DNA from: Acanthaster planci
Lineage: Eukaryota; Echinodermata; Asteroidea; Valvatida; Acanthasteridae
Direction: 5' to 3'
DNA length: 50,455 bases
Assembly (NCBI RefSeq): GCF_001949145.1
Contig: NW_019091446.1
Span: 760,454-810,908, forward strand
The notes under the pieces are model-generated. The model was not told the DNA's origin and did no database searches. It was given only the letters and a program-made list of their open reading frames with translations. The position numbers and the translations under genes are program-made. The number at the start of each line of letters is the position of its first letter. Within the stretch, counting starts at the first letter, position 1. This document shows, one piece after another, positions 1-14,420 of this stretch.

Positions 1-3000
1 ACACAAGGGTTCGGAATACCCATCCAGCCAAAGTGTGCTTGCTCAGTTGGCAGGGACCCGGAGTAGGATTCTCATGGTTTCCCCAATGATCTCCTAACAG
101 CTATCCCGATCTACGCTGTCCAGGTCCCACTGGTGTCACCTGTGGCAAGACATGATGAAAACTGACCAGTGATCCACATCAGCATGTGCTCTTAAACCCC
201 CAATTTTGTACCCCCACACCCAGCACAACAGTGCACTAACCAGTCCTCAACTCCCCTCCCCTCGTTTGCCCTTTTACAGCAATAGCAAGAAAGGGAAAAA
301 ACTCAAGAGTGAAAACCACAACAGCAGAACCTCAGACAAGAGGGATATTTTTCCACTTGGAATGTGGCCTTAAAAAGCCGCCTGGCGGGACATCTCTTGT
401 AGGCCAGCCTTTGGGGTCACCCTACGATTGGCAGAACACCATGTTATGTGTAGAATGCCATAGTGTGTGGGTTATTGGCAGCATGGATGATGATGGTGAT
501 GATGTCACAAGTTTGGAATTCCTCATCCCCCTCTGACCCCGTTGTAAATTGAAGCGGTACCCCCATTCACAGTTGTGAAGGTAGACTAATATGGAATAGG
601 GGCACAAGCCTTGTCACTCAGTCTCATACAGCCTGTTCCTTTAAAACCATTTGGCATTCTTTGTAATTCTGTGTACTCTTTATTTTGTCAGCAATCCTAC
701 CCAAAAGCTTACCCTCAGCTGTTGACTTCAACTGCTTTTACTGCAGTTAATGGTCAGTCACCACACAGTGACATCACACGGATCCAATTTAGGAAGGTAT
801 CTTTGGTTATGTGTTTTGAAGGAGGACCATTTTATCATGGATTTGGTGGTTGTGTCAGGCGATTGAATCTCTTCGCCAAATTCTGAGCTGGTCAATAGGT
901 AGAAGAAAACAAGTCTGGCAGGAGACATGCTGTCCCTCCCCCTTACACCCCTGACACCACACCCAGACTTATCTCGGAGGCAAGACTATTGAAAGCATTA
1001 CTTTGGTTTTTCTTCCTTTCAAGGAAAGTGGTCTTCTGCTAAAGTTCCACTCTAAATTGATACAAGTGTGGTTTGTTAATTCAAAAGCTTTTTATCTCAT
1101 CATGATGAACCCCTGCCCTTTTCTCGTTCTGAATGATGAACTTCAGTAATTCTGCAATTAAAGTCACAGATGTTGAAAGTATGCACTCTTCACTTGAAAC
1201 AAAAAAATGAGAGTGCTTATCAAGTACATGTTTGCATACCAGCCACAACTATCCGCAAGGGTGACATATATGGTACTGCGCCCAACTTGATATTATCCAG
1301 CTGGTTGTAAAGCTCAATCAGTGTTCCCATTCATAATCACAGATACTCAGCTACATGGACACCATATACCATCGAGTAAAAAAGAACACCAACTACTCAA
1401 CACTCTCTTTTCCTTTGATATCAGTATTTTAGTTTTGCCCCCAAATGTGGAAGAATTTCATGACAAACCAGTGGACGTGGCTCAGTTTTGTTTTGCATGA
1501 AATTCCATGAAGGATGTAGTATTTGGTTTCTGTGATGCAAGAAAATGTGTTATGTCATGCTGAATTTTCCCACTTAGTTTAAGTTAACATATCAATGTAC
1601 TGTTGGAATTATATCCTACCACAATCTACTTTCTAATTACTATAGAATTTAATTACGGGTTAGTTGGTAGTTTGGCTCATCAAATATTGCTCTGGTGCAA
1701 GATACGAATTCATATATTTGACATTTGTCTTGACCAGATCTTAGTTACAGGTGATTCAGAGATTTGTTGTTTTTTTTGTTAATTATAAATGGACATTTGT
1801 TGGGTCAGTTTTTAGTGGTAGGATGCCACGGATATTCTCTGAGATTGCCGTGCATTGCACATGGATAGGTTGGGCCACAGAAGTTCGACCAGAGCCTAGG
1901 TGCATGCCCTAGCCATATATGGTGCTTGCTGAGCAAAGCGTGCTAGCTAGGCCATGGGGCCCCTCATCAGTCCAGCCAGATCTCTTAGCGCTCTGCCTCC
2001 ATAAATGTGCAATTAATATAGAAGGAATTCCGGTCTTCATAAGTTGCATATTCAAATAAGGAGTCGTACCCATGTGTCTGCTTACAAAGTTAATGGAATA
2101 GTTTGGAGTCGTCCACAAAAACTGCCTGCTTAAGTTTTGTAACCTAGTCAGCAGTTGTTCTGCCAAATTAAAGCTGAACATATTTCACTTCTACGCGTAG
2201 TTTTTGAAAACGTGCTTCTAAATGAACCCACTTTTATCTTTCAAATACTAACCAGATTCATTGCGCGTTTACAATGTGCGAGTAGACACAAACAGATTCA
2301 ATTTTGATACATTTACCATAGAATGACATGAAATGAAGCATATCCCAGGTGCTCAATATTTCCATAGTTGGGTGATGCACATGGTGCACATGAATGAATG
2401 GTTATTCTGTCTTGGCCTTAAAAAAAAATCCAAGGAGAAAGAAAGTCTTGTTCAGACTAACTCCCAAGGTGCACAGTTTGTCATTCAGTGAGTACCAAGT
2501 TATTGAAAGTGGATCAAATAGCAAGGTCTGTCTCAGTGCATGTATACCTACATCTATGCTCATGAATTAGTCAATTAAAGATACTAGTGACAGTGCTGGT
2601 ACTAACGTGATTAGATTTCTGAACATTAAGAAGTGAGAGGTCAGAAGTTCAAGTATTTTTCTCAAGCAGGAGTGTTAAAATGAATTTCATATCTTTTCAG
2701 AATTTGTGAAGTAGGCAATTTAGGGTAGTGCTCTTCAACTCTTCCAAATTTTAAGAAATCCTTTTCTTTAATGCACATTTTCGGGGGGGGGATATTTTAT
2801 TGTTTTTTGTTTTTATCTTGTGATGGTGTGGGGATGCAACAGTTATTTCATTATGGCTTCATAATATATTTCCAACTGTTATCTCATCATGGGGCGATGG
2901 CTGTTGGCAGTTTACACCCACTCTGAAACCAGCGTAGCAGATGGATAACACCATCAAAGGCCAGACTTGCCCCTGACATAAAATATCACCTGATGTGACC

Positions 3001-4186
3001 TCAGAGTGACCCCTGTGAGTGTGGACTGCCCACTACCTGGGCCAAACAAAAGTGAGTCCGGTTCACACAGAGTGGTTGACCTAATTGTGGGTTGCCATGG
3101 ATACTGTGAAATTGAGCCCAATTCAGAGGATATCTCTGTACCCACTCCACAATGCTGGGCGAGGGCGTCCCGTTGACTGTTGTCTGGGAAACAAGGAAAA
3201 TTGAAACCGTTTTGCTGTTGCACTGTGACAGAGGTGGACGGGACTGCTGTTGGGTACCAGTCAACAGGGAGAGGATGTGTAAATTAGCATAGTAATACAG
3301 AGCTTCTGTACATTTGTACATTGTAGGACAGTTCTTAAGGTTTGTGTCAAATCAGGAGCTACTGTGATGGGAAAAAGGGACAGCTAAAACAGAACAGGAC
3401 CGGAAGAAGAAACTTTTGAAGACGTGGAATAAGGTCATTGACTTAAAATGAAAGGATTCTATGACTATTGTTTCTGTAGCAGCCAGACTTCCATGAAAGA
3501 AGGGGGGAGGACATCAGACATGTCACCAGGAGAAGGTGCCAACCCCCCTTTCTCTGCCTCCTGTGGGTTTTTTTTGCAGGCTGGTTGAAATCCATCAATC
3601 CTTGCCCTGCATAGCAGCCACATTTGGAGGCATTCTGAATTTTAATGTAGGCACATTCGGAATGTGATGAAGGGAAACATGTTTTTTTTTTCCAATCTGT
3701 GAAGTTGTTTTTCTTTTCTTTTTTTTTATGCAGACCAAATGATTTGACTCAGACTTAATCATCTTCTGGCATACTGTCAGGACAAGTGCAGAATTTGTTG
3801 GGGGGCAGATGTGTTACCCCCTTTAAAAGAACGATCAGAACCTCCCCACGCACACACTTGTGACAATATTCCTCAAATGTACACGAGTGTGATTCTGGGA
3901 GTTGACTGGATGAAGTAGGATTTGAAGCCTAACATCCAGACAACGAGGCCACTCACAGTTACGCATTGCACAGGTCTCCAATCTGTGTTGTTCCCATGAC
4001 CCCATGCAAGCAGGAAACAACTTTGGGCCAATCCCATTGCCCCAGGTTGCTTACCCAAGCCAGGTCATGACAGGTCAAATAGAACAAGGCCGCTAGGGAA
4101 AATAGTCTTGTTCCCTAGAAGTTGTTGGTTTAATTAAGATTTAAGTCTCACTTGGTGAATTTTTTAAAATAAATTGTGTTTTATCT
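1..4186. other. Non-coding, probably MIB1 intron (proximal part)
   Basis: A+T-rich with scattered homopolymers. Short open frames (up to 106 codons) show no recognisable domain and no splice-supported exon. It could also be intergenic if MIB1 exons were missed or misassembled. Confidence 0.55.
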
Positions 4187-4245
4187 TTAACCCTAACCCT
4201 CCTGAATCCTTCACCTGTTGGAGGATTGAGGAGGGTTAGGGTTAA
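4187..4245. repeat. Near-perfect hairpin with telomere-like arms
   Basis: Left arm 4187-4210 starts TTAACCCTAACCCTCCTGAA and right arm 4222-4245 ends GAGGAGGGTTAGGGTTAA. 23 of 24 positions pair; the exception is G4204 opposite G4228. The 11-base spacer can add two or three more pairs, leaving a loop of five bases. Confidence 0.9.
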
Positions 4246-7200
4246 GTTGTGCTTTGTAAATGCATGCCTGCCTTTACACGACTCAGTCCAGAGGGACCAT
4301 GTTCTTTGTTTTCTGATGTTTTAGTTAAATTTAATTCAGACCCAAAAGAAAAAAAGAACTCCAAGTGAAACATAAGACCAAAAGGGTAAAGTTGTTTGAA
4401 CACACTATACCAAATGTGTATAATTTTGGAAAGCTTGTAAGCTACATGTATGTTGAAACTTTCTTAAGTTAACATACATGAATTCACAGCACAGTTTTAA
4501 TTCCAGCCACATTACACATGCACCTTGGTTGAAAATCGTTTTACAAGCTGCATTTATGCAGCTGTGCTGCGATAGATTGACTTCATGCTGCTCAAGATTT
4601 CTTGGTAAAAAAAATGCTCAGTTTGAACTTCTATTGAAAGCAGCGGCAAACACAGTCAACCTTGTGTTGGACATTGCCTGATCATAATGACTCCCACTCA
4701 GTAAATCAGTAACAGTCCTTTGCTTCCATTCACCTTGACAGTTCAGGGAGCTGGTAAGCTGGTGAACATTCTGAAGTGGGCCAAGCCTAAGAGATGGGTA
4801 TGGTGTTCCTGCGTAGGTTTTGGGTTTAAGCCAGAAAATTCACAGGGTGGTTGCTTCTGTTAAAAGGCTGTCTGGCTAGCTTGTCTGTCCAGAAAGTATA
4901 GATAGGAAATCAGAAATTAAGAAGAAAAGAATAAAACCTGTTTGCCTACTCACACCAATCCTAGAGGTGATAATTCCTGGAAATCTTCAGTACCATGTTT
5001 ACTGTCCTTAATACCAAAAAATCATATCAGATAGAAGCTTGCATTAAGTCTTCTCATACAACTGCTAGTAACAAAAGCCCAAAAACCTGTTTCCTGCTGC
5101 ATTTCATTTTGTTCACAACTGAATAAAACCCTTAAATGTAATTTACTGCAGCAGTATCCTCTGTAAACTGTAATGATAAATCCCTCTGCCTTTTCTTATA
5201 CCTACAATTGGGCTAAACTCATTCCACTCCTCCAAAACCTTCAAATGACTGAAGAATAAAAAGAGGGGGGGAGTTGGAGAGAGAGTTTGCAGAATAGGAA
5301 ATCCCAGACCATTTGTGGGTTAAACACTCCATGAGTGATTAACCTCTGACAATAGAGTGGAAGCAAACGCCCAACAATAGACTGGGCACCAGGTGAAAAG
5401 CCCATCTGTGTGAAGGGACAGAACTGCTGCCTACTTATCAGTGAATCCCCAAAAGCAAGATGTAGACTGAAGCTGAGATTGATATGTACTGTACAGGCAT
5501 TGGGGTTGGGGGAAAAGGGCGTTTCCCATGAGGTCAGAGGTTAGCTGTAGAGGGGTGTAGGTGCAAAAAGAATAAAAGTAAACGAAACTGCCAGAGATGA
5601 CTTCAGCCCATTCTTCCTTTTATCAGTTACACAACACAGTCTCCTCAAAAGACTTACCCATTTCAGTGCTATACTGCCATGTGATACGACATTGATGGAT
5701 GCTAATTAGTATACACCAGCATCAGCACATGTGTTCCCCTTCATAGGTTTTACAGGTGTCCCACATTTAGATAGTAAGTTAGAAGGAAAGTCTCTTGACA
5801 CCAAACAGGTTTGAACCCTGACTGATGGCACACACCAGCCTTGTGTTCTGATTTAATTTCTCACCATCTGGTGATTTGTCACATGCTTGTGTGGCAGCCC
5901 AACCCCTTTTCACAGTAATAATTAGAGTAAATCCTTTTTCCTGGTTAAACGTAGTCACAATGAACTTGGAGAACTTTGACTAACATTACTAGTCATGCAT
6001 GCTGGGCAGACACTCACTGCCAATGGCAATATTACAGGTTTCATCATGGTTTCATACTCACCAACTGTTGTATTCACATAACCGTGGAACAGGGTAACAG
6101 ATGTGCTACTGTTCATCAGAATTACATATACCAACAGGTGGACATATCTGCAGGAGTCAGCCCATACAATAGTCAGCGTATCTGTGAAGCCTACAGCTTT
6201 ACCTGGCATTCCCTGTGTCCATAATACTTTGGGACTCGGCTTGACCAGAAGCAGAAGAAAATCTTGTCACTGTCAGCAGTGGTTAGTCAACCCTACACTG
6301 TTAATGCTAGTGTGTAGGTTTACCTTCTATGAGTAGCAAAACCAAGGCTCCTAGTGCCACAATGCTGTACACTCGATTGACTGAGCAACACCGGTGGTTT
6401 GGAGTACCTTTTGAGTGAAAACTCAGTCAGAAACTCCAGAGGATACACCTGGCTATGATAGTCGCAGTTGGCAACACCTCAGATAACACCTCTGACCAAA
6501 CAGCAAGCTCTGACTGACTGTACAGTGGTTTTTTTCTTTCACTTTCCTTTTCTTTTGACTTTTTTTTTTTGGTGGCCAACCACTACAGAGGCACAATTGC
6601 AACTCATTATGTTACGCTGCATTCTTCCCATACCAAAGAGAAGGTAACCTTCTCTGGTTTCCCACAGCAGGTAGGTATGGACCACCTGCTAAAACAAAAA
6701 TCAGTTTTTGGTGAATCGTTGTGGACTGGTAAATGCCAGTTCACTCTCCCTTAATTTTGTTATTGTATTTTTATTATCCTGGAGCAGGGGCGTATCCAGG
6801 ATTACCAGAACGGGAGTTTGAAATGTCAGATTGGGATCCTTGAAGGGGATCTCAAAAGTAAGGGGAACCGGGACATGTTTCCCTGGGAAAATAGTAAAAA
6901 AGGACAATTTTATGTATTTTAAATGCCTCCAAACATATCCTGTTTCACATTTGTTTTATTAGTGAAACAAAGGACGATTACAGAGGATTAGAGAAGGACC
7001 TAACTTATCAGAGGACCATGTCTACATTACAGGTTTACATTTTGGGGGGAAAAAATCGTCATTTCAGTTCTGGACCAGAATTTGAAAGAGAATTGATAAT
7101 ACATCCTTCATTGCCAAGCAGGAACATTTTTGTGATCCAATCACAAAAACATGTTGGTTATTCCATGCTGTAGTTACAGAAACATAAAATGTCCAATCAG

Positions 7201-10200
7201 ATTACCATTCTCATTTTTGGGATCATTGTCACTTAGCAACCACCAATCAGCTTTCCGTTTTGATGACTCTTAGCCAAGGTCAAATAAATTTAAATGAGTG
7301 CTTGTATACAGGCATGCAATCTCCAAATGTTATCAATAATCTTGGCTAACCAGACAACTTACAATAAAGGGCCAGTGAGTGATTACTAGTTCTGAGCTGG
7401 GGAGTTGTCTTCACACCAAAATTTGTAGTGTTTGCCTGCCATACCTGGCTTGACAGAGCATGCCTTGAAGTTGTCAACTCCAGATAGGGCCTGCTGTGTG
7501 GTCTGTGATCTACTGGTTGGGTTATCTGCCGGGGAATGACCTAGGATTTGTGTTTAAGGAGGGATCGTGGTGCCTGTCCTAATTTGTTGGGAAGAAATAA
7601 CCCCACATTATGTACCTGTCTGGGGAAAAGAAAACAATAAGTTGGAAGGAATTCTTGTTATTACTGAACTTGATATGGCCAAATGTACATGTACATGACC
7701 TTCACACCTGCTGCACTTGACCTTTAGAAAGCTTGCGCACCGTTCATTGCACAGAATCACTTAAAGTATTGAACTTGACTAGAAGAGTTTTTGGACGGGA
7801 AGGGTCTTGTGATTTTGTGACTTATTGTGACTTTTCCGACTCTTGGAAACTTCAGACCCCCTTTAGTAAACTTCAGACATGGAGGAAGGAATCCGTGAGA
7901 GAGACAAGTTGGATGCAAAAAGCACTGCTTTCTTGCTCCCCTCTCTCTGGTGAATTGCTCAAACCTCTGGAAGATCATCGAGCAAGGCTTGGAAACTTTA
8001 GGCCATGATCACATCAAGACTGAAAAACCGAAAAGTTAACAGTGTTCCCGCATTCCCAAACAATAAGGGTATTTCCCAGATGGTTTCACTGCTGCCAGCC
8101 TTTTTGTTCACAGACAGTGGAGTTCAGGTTTTTTTTCTCTGCTCCGCGATACACAGGCACTTTGTACATCTGTACATGTACATGTACACGTGTCTTTGGT
8201 GGGCAAGTAGGATTTGTTCAGCACTGCCTGAGTGAGTTTTTTGTGAAGGTCTTGTACACCCACACCAAAGAACTTTTCTTCATAATAGGAAGTAACCTCT
8301 GGGGGAATAAAATCTAAGCCATCAAACCAACAGGGTCACAGTGCTGTGTGATTCAAGGTTAGAACCTGTTGGTGGGGAAACCTGGGTTATACATGTACTT
8401 GCATATACAAGTACGTCCATATATTCAAAAAGTTCTTGCAATATAAAAGGCCAAGAAATCACTGCTTATCCCTTGTACAAAAGGTGTCAACCTTACCAGT
8501 AGTTTGTCTTAAATCACATCGCAGGAGTTGTTTCCGTGAAAGTGTAGAAGCCCTCCAAAACATTTTTCCCCAGTTCTAACTGAAACCATTCACAATCACA
8601 TAAATATTGCTCACCTTAAACCTAAGACCAAATCTTAATTGTTCAACAACAGAAAAAGATTTTAGACATGCCAATCATCAACCCAACAAAAACCAACAAT
8701 CCTGTTTTTTGCCCCAGTGGCTATACATTCATTGTTCCTGAAATAGAGTTAAACAATTTTTATAGTGAGGATACTTGGAATACAATGGATTTTGAATGTT
8801 CAAAAATTAAGTAACCTTGTTACCTAATCATGTGTCAGAGTATGATTATTAGATAAAGTGTATTGAGACTGCCTGGGTCAAAGAAATTTTGTAATGGATT
8901 TTTTAATTAGAATCTTGTGATGGTATTTACTACTCATATTGCACTTGATCTTGATTTTCTGATGTGCTTTTTCATTCCCTTTTTAGGAGGGATATCTGTA
9001 GCCTTCTGGCTTTTTATGAGAAAAATTCCAAGAATCTTGCTGGTCATTAGTTTCATTACATTGATAATTTCAAAAAATCCATCCAGCTGAGCTTTCATCA
9101 TGTAATTTACTTCAGATTGCTCATTTCAGATCCTTAATAAGATGCAGGGACTTCTTCTGTTTCTGCAAGTAATATTACTTCCTCAAAATAAAACCCCCAA
9201 AAAGCCTAGCGGGACGATGGCCACCAGACCATAGCCAGCTGGCAAGTATCATCAGTTATATTTCTCCGAGTTGTCCTTAGTAACGCATCGTTGAGCTTTG
9301 CCCAAGAGGAATCAAATTAAGGAAGGAAGAGATTCTGACCCAGGATGCAGAGAAAATAGGCCTGGCGCGTCCAAAATATGTTCAGCTGTAATGCAGATTG
9401 GATTTGGATGAGGCGGCGCTGTCCTCGTGTTGGCAGGTAATTCAGTGCCCTAGTGATGGATGGCGCCTGCCCTGGAAAACCTGTGCTTGTTTACCAACTG
9501 AATCAAAAAGTTGACACTGAAAAAAGGGAGTTTACAACAATGTGTGGCTCTTTGAGTCTCGATAGCAACATCAAAAAGCTTGTATTGCTATGATCTCCAG
9601 AGACACTGTAGAATCAAGAATTACTACATTTGCACATCATGATAAAATCTTGGCCAACTCTGTGAAAGTGAGTCACAATACAGCACATATGTGAATGTAC
9701 TAAAAAATACAACTAAACCCTTTGTTTTCAGCAATGGCTTTCAACATAAAATAGCTGAAAACCAAAATATCCCCTTCAAAGATTCACATTGCATCCAGTA
9801 AACCTTTATCTCCTGCTTTCTCTGTCGAGATTAACCTACAAATTCAATTTACATTAGCAAATCATATGTGCATTTTCAGGAATGGCGTTGGGAGCATCAC
9901 CCATTGTTTTGATGCAATTTCTCTTCAAGCAAGAACAATGGAACAAATGTGAAACACTTTCCCGTTGGGAACAGCCACACATATTTCATCACCAGAGAGC
10001 ATGCGGCCCGTTTACAAGGCTTTACAGTGTTGTCAGAAGCCATATCTCACTCATGTACACGTATGGCCTATCATGTCTTAAATACGTTATGACCTTGCCT
10101 TTAAAATCTATTCAAGTTTCTGGAGTGTGGACTTGCCCTGGTGCTCTACTGCACTCAACATGGGACTCTGACCAGCAGAGCCATACAGTGACTTTATTTA

Positions 10201-13200
10201 GACGTATGCATGGCGTCGCATTAATATTTCTTCCCCGCACGAGTGCTTCTCCCACCCCCCCCCCTTTCTTTCCGGCCTGCTGCGCATTCAAAATTTATCC
10301 CTGAGCTTCGCTAAGAATTCCGGGAGCGTGTCTCGGGGAAGTGTGAAATTGCTTGATGAAATTCAGACTGGTGCCGCCATACGGGGGACCCGAACCAACT
10401 GAATCAACGTACACAATTTGAATAAGCTGGCATTAGATACATGACTGACTTTTGTTTTGAAATTGGTGAAAGTGCAAATTAATGGCTGTTTCCTTGAAAT
10501 CAAATTTAATTGAGGGAACAGTGCAAAGGGTTTTTTTCGTTTTGTTTTGTTTATTGGTTTTTTTTTTTTATTTTTGCAGACCAAATTCTACCCAGTAAAC
10601 CTTCATGTGTCATTTCTTATTTCTGTCAGCAGTGTAATCTGACACATTTTCAGCGTAATTTTGGTTTAAAGTGCTCAGTGCTTGATGTTTATATTAGATC
10701 TGCTTGAACTAATCAACTGCTGTGCTCTCTTGGCCTGCTAGTCTCAATATGGGATGGGAGCCTCCTGCTGGATGGAGATGCAGATTTCACAGGGCGTCAG
10801 AATTTGGAAATTTATCAGCTCTGAAAGTGCACATTGGCACATACAGAACTGACCAGTGACTAGGCTGGGGCCTACGAAGATCTTTTGGGCAGTGCAAAAT
10901 GACAAATGGCTTGGTAGCCTGTGTTTACTGCTGCGGATCGCACCATCTGCCGTCCCCGGTATACACAATAATCCCTTATATGTATTTGCCCATCTTTGTG
11001 GCCGATACTTCACTGCCGGTTGATTTGCCGGCCGTTTCCAATCATAACAACACATATTCCACATAGCTCTGCCGGAGCGAGTGAGTATTTTGAGCGATCT
11101 ATTTATTTATGCCGGACACATCTGTGAATCGGAGAAACTGGGCCTGATTCATTGATGGCCGTTTTTTAGAAATGCAGTGTCACCTCGAGGGGATCCTCAG
11201 GTCGACGCTTGCGGTATTAACAAGGGTGATTATATGCTTTTGTAGGACGCATTTTAGAAAAAAAATTAAAAAGAACTATCCTCAGGTCCGGGCAGTAAAC
11301 AAGCCTCTAATAATGTGTACTTGTAAAGCACCTACATCCACCACCATTGGTGCTACATCATAATTACACCTGCCATCAGGCCTCAGTTCATTTTGAAAAC
11401 AGTTTTGTTTCTGGAGAATACGACAAGTTATCCACAAGGTATCCATGACGATGTTATCTTTTCAACTCAGTTATCAGAATACATCACCTGGAGGGGAGGA
11501 GCCAACTTCCTCCTCAACAAAAGTGCCCCTTGTTTGGCAATAGGATACACTGATTGTGGTAAAGTGCCCTGCTTAGGAACACGGACCGATCGATTTTCTG
11601 ATTAGGCGAAACTCCAGATGGGAAGCCATGCCACCAAACATAACCTCCATTAACAGCCAGTTCACATTATTAGCAATTCCTAATCATCTTGAAATGTCCA
11701 TGGTGCATTGAACGCCTGAAGTGGACAGTTTGAATCCAGGAATTGTAATCCCGAAGGCCAAAATTATCAAAGCAGAATTTCTGCTCATTTACCCATTGGA
11801 ACTGTCCTGGCTGGTAGAGGCAGAACATTACCACAAGACAGCATCGGTCTGTCCTTTGAAAGTCTGTAAATAGATAGCATTGGTCATCTTCCTCTTGCAT
11901 CTGTTGGTCCCACAGACATATGAATGCGTAGACTGCCAGTCCTGCGCGTACATCCATGATTTTGAAAAGATGGGCAAAACAGTGGATGGCAGCGCATTCA
12001 GTGCACACTGGGCGTAACACACTTACACGGCCTAGATTTGTTTAGATAGTGCTTTCAAAATACATTTACTTTTTTGCTCTTTGGAACTGCACCATCTTTG
12101 TTTCAATTGTTGCAACCACATTATTTTGAATCTGTACGGGCCAGATTAATCGAGGAATTTTTTTAAGTCAAAGATGGCTACATAGAATTTGATGGCTGGA
12201 ATTCCTCACTTTTGCATAAATTCATTATACCAAGGGGTGAATTTGCCCATAGTTTTAAGTCACACGCCGCGTAGGTCACCAATGCTCATGTTTTTAATGT
12301 GTTCTTGTGATCTATGGTTTCATATGTTTGTAATTGGTTCCCATATTTGGGATAGCAAGAGTGTATTTTCTCCCATGATAGTAAACAGGTACTGATATGC
12401 CACACTGTGCGCTTTGCTTAGCTTAATACAACTTAGTAGAGGTATAAATGTTTGATTGGAGGATTTCATAGATCAGGAGGTTGTTTACATCAGTTTTGTG
12501 GATTTAGGTAGCCAGTGCTTCAGCTAGTTCTCAACTGATAATGGAGCATGCTGTAATAAACAGACACATTTCATTAGGTACTTGTATGTGTTTGTACATT
12601 GTCTAGTTACTGCAGTAGCTTACATGTATCATCATATTGTGAATTGTATGTCCCAACTGCTTACTTTCTGGTGGCTGATTTTTGAGAGCAGAAGTATTGA
12701 ATTCCAAATGAAGTAAAAATTTAATCACACCAGGAATGATTACACTTCACGGTGGGTTTAAAACCAGGATTTGGTTACAAGGTGTCAACCTTGCCAATAA
12801 ACTGGCAAACAGGGTACCCATGCCTGCCTTCATGATCATTGGGCATGTAAATAAATACAAATAAGAGTGATTTTGATTTGTTTTTTGATAACTGTGTATA
12901 TATACTGTCTATTGCCTTCACTGTCATCAACACAATCCTTACAAAACTGTTCCTTCCTTCAGGCTGTGGAAGAGGTATTTTCATATTCAAATTCAGCTTA
13001 GGTTGGTGTAGGTGTTGGGAAAAAAAGCTCAAGGTGAAAATTTTGTCTGATGAAAGTTTACATCAAGCTCCCTTTTCATCAGGCATTTTGATTTCATTTT
13101 GATTTTGTATGTGTTGTGTAGTAAGGTAACTTACAGCATGTACATATAGATGTGTAAGTGTAGATATATCACAGACAAAATGGTCTGAGAGCAATGTATT

Positions 13201-14000
13201 CACAAATTTAGCAGCTTCAATCATCAGCAGAAAGGTTCCAGTTTATTCTCAATTTGGTTGATTAAACTGATTGATAATTAGATTGATTTATTTTGAATGG
13301 TTCAAAGAAAAAAAAGCTAATCATGGAATGATGGGTTCCACGCTGTCCGTATTCATCTTTTCCAGGCTTTCTGTGGGTGTCAAATAGATCCAATTAGTCT
13401 TTTTCCACATTTTTTCAAATTATATGAAGTAAGTTTGTTGGATTGATGCCCGAACACTTTTTGTAAAACTAATAGTAATGGTAAGTCAAACATGCAGTAC
13501 ATGTGTTTCCATAAATTTTAGCAAGACCAGAAGTTTACTCTAGGTTTTCTGTGATTTTTTATTTGACGCAATTGGAATTGGTGCTATTTGAGTTTTCAAT
13601 CAAAAATTCCAAAAGCACCAAATAAATGCAAATGTCACATTTCAGCACAAGCCATCATGTCAGAGTATGACACCATCTCTTTGGCATGTTTGAAGATTAT
13701 GCAAGGCTTAATTCATGTCGTGAACTTTGACACCCACGTGTGTTTACAATGACGTACCTAATCTGGACAGAAACCAGAGATAAATGGTTTTGGCACACAA
13801 AGTAGACTGTATGTTTTATTCCATGGCACTAATATTTTAGGCAACATGTTAATTTCGATAGACTGAGTTGCACTGAGTTACTATTGCAAATGTGATGCAA
13901 CTTTACCACAAAGAGTAAACATTGGGACTTACCTCAACATGGCATATTGCACACACTCGCTAAACATTAAAAATTATGCATTGTTGGTGGGCTGTCAGCA
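4246..14000. other. Non-coding, probably MIB1 intron
   Basis: No supported exon. It contains (TACATG)-type words at 8173-8188, a perfect CArG box CCATATTTGG at 12341-12350, a GGGGCGTATCCAGGATT fragment at 6787-6803 of the kind common in invertebrate interspersed repeats, and patches richer in G+C at about 9200-9480, 10200-10400 and 10900-11170 that could be conserved non-coding elements. Confidence 0.5.
12341..12350. promoter_or_regulatory. Candidate SRF site (CArG box)
   Basis: CCATATTTGG matches CC(A/T)6GG exactly. Such a match is expected a few times by chance in a window this size, so on its own it is weak evidence. Confidence 0.3.
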
Positions 14001-14420
14001 TCCATCAAATCATCAGTCCCACTAAATGCCCAGTGCAATGGATGAAGACGTATCAACCAAACCGCACCCTTTCCCCCCACAGGGGGAAGATGTCTTGAAC
14101 ATGATTAGTACAGGCCGGCGACTGAAAGAAATCCATGCATGCAAGGTGATTACCTCCCACCATGTTGATGCAAGGTGGCATGGCAGTACTACACCATCCC
14201 CCGTCCAGGTTCATCATCGGTATTTTCCCCCTCGTCATGGCACGTGGTGACTGTGCCCGGTGGTGGTAGTGTACCCTAATTTGTCCACAGAGGCAACAAC
14301 CACCTAACGATCCAGGTGGTGTCATAGACCACCCTTTGCCCAGTGCCCGTCCAGCCGCAAACGAACACATACACACACACGTACTCCCCGCTCAAGATAG
14401 GCGTGTATTGACACGGCTTC

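Noticed and set aside
7485-7560. tRNA-like stretch (GTGGTCTGTGATCTACTGG)
   Set aside because: No acceptable A-box/B-box pair and no stem pairing.
8173-8188. TGTACATGTACATGTA palindromic run
   Set aside because: A short simple repeat of a word common throughout this window.
9401-9437. Possible exon ending TGGCAG/GTAATT
   Set aside because: A short frame with no homology and no convincing acceptor.
9770-9779. TCCCCTTCAA, part of miR-133
   Set aside because: Flanking bases do not match the miRNA and no precursor hairpin is present.
14083-14146. Exon-like segment (CCCCACAG acceptor, AAG/GTGATT donor)
   Set aside because: The encoded peptide does not resemble MIB1 or any family I know, and the phase cannot be tested.
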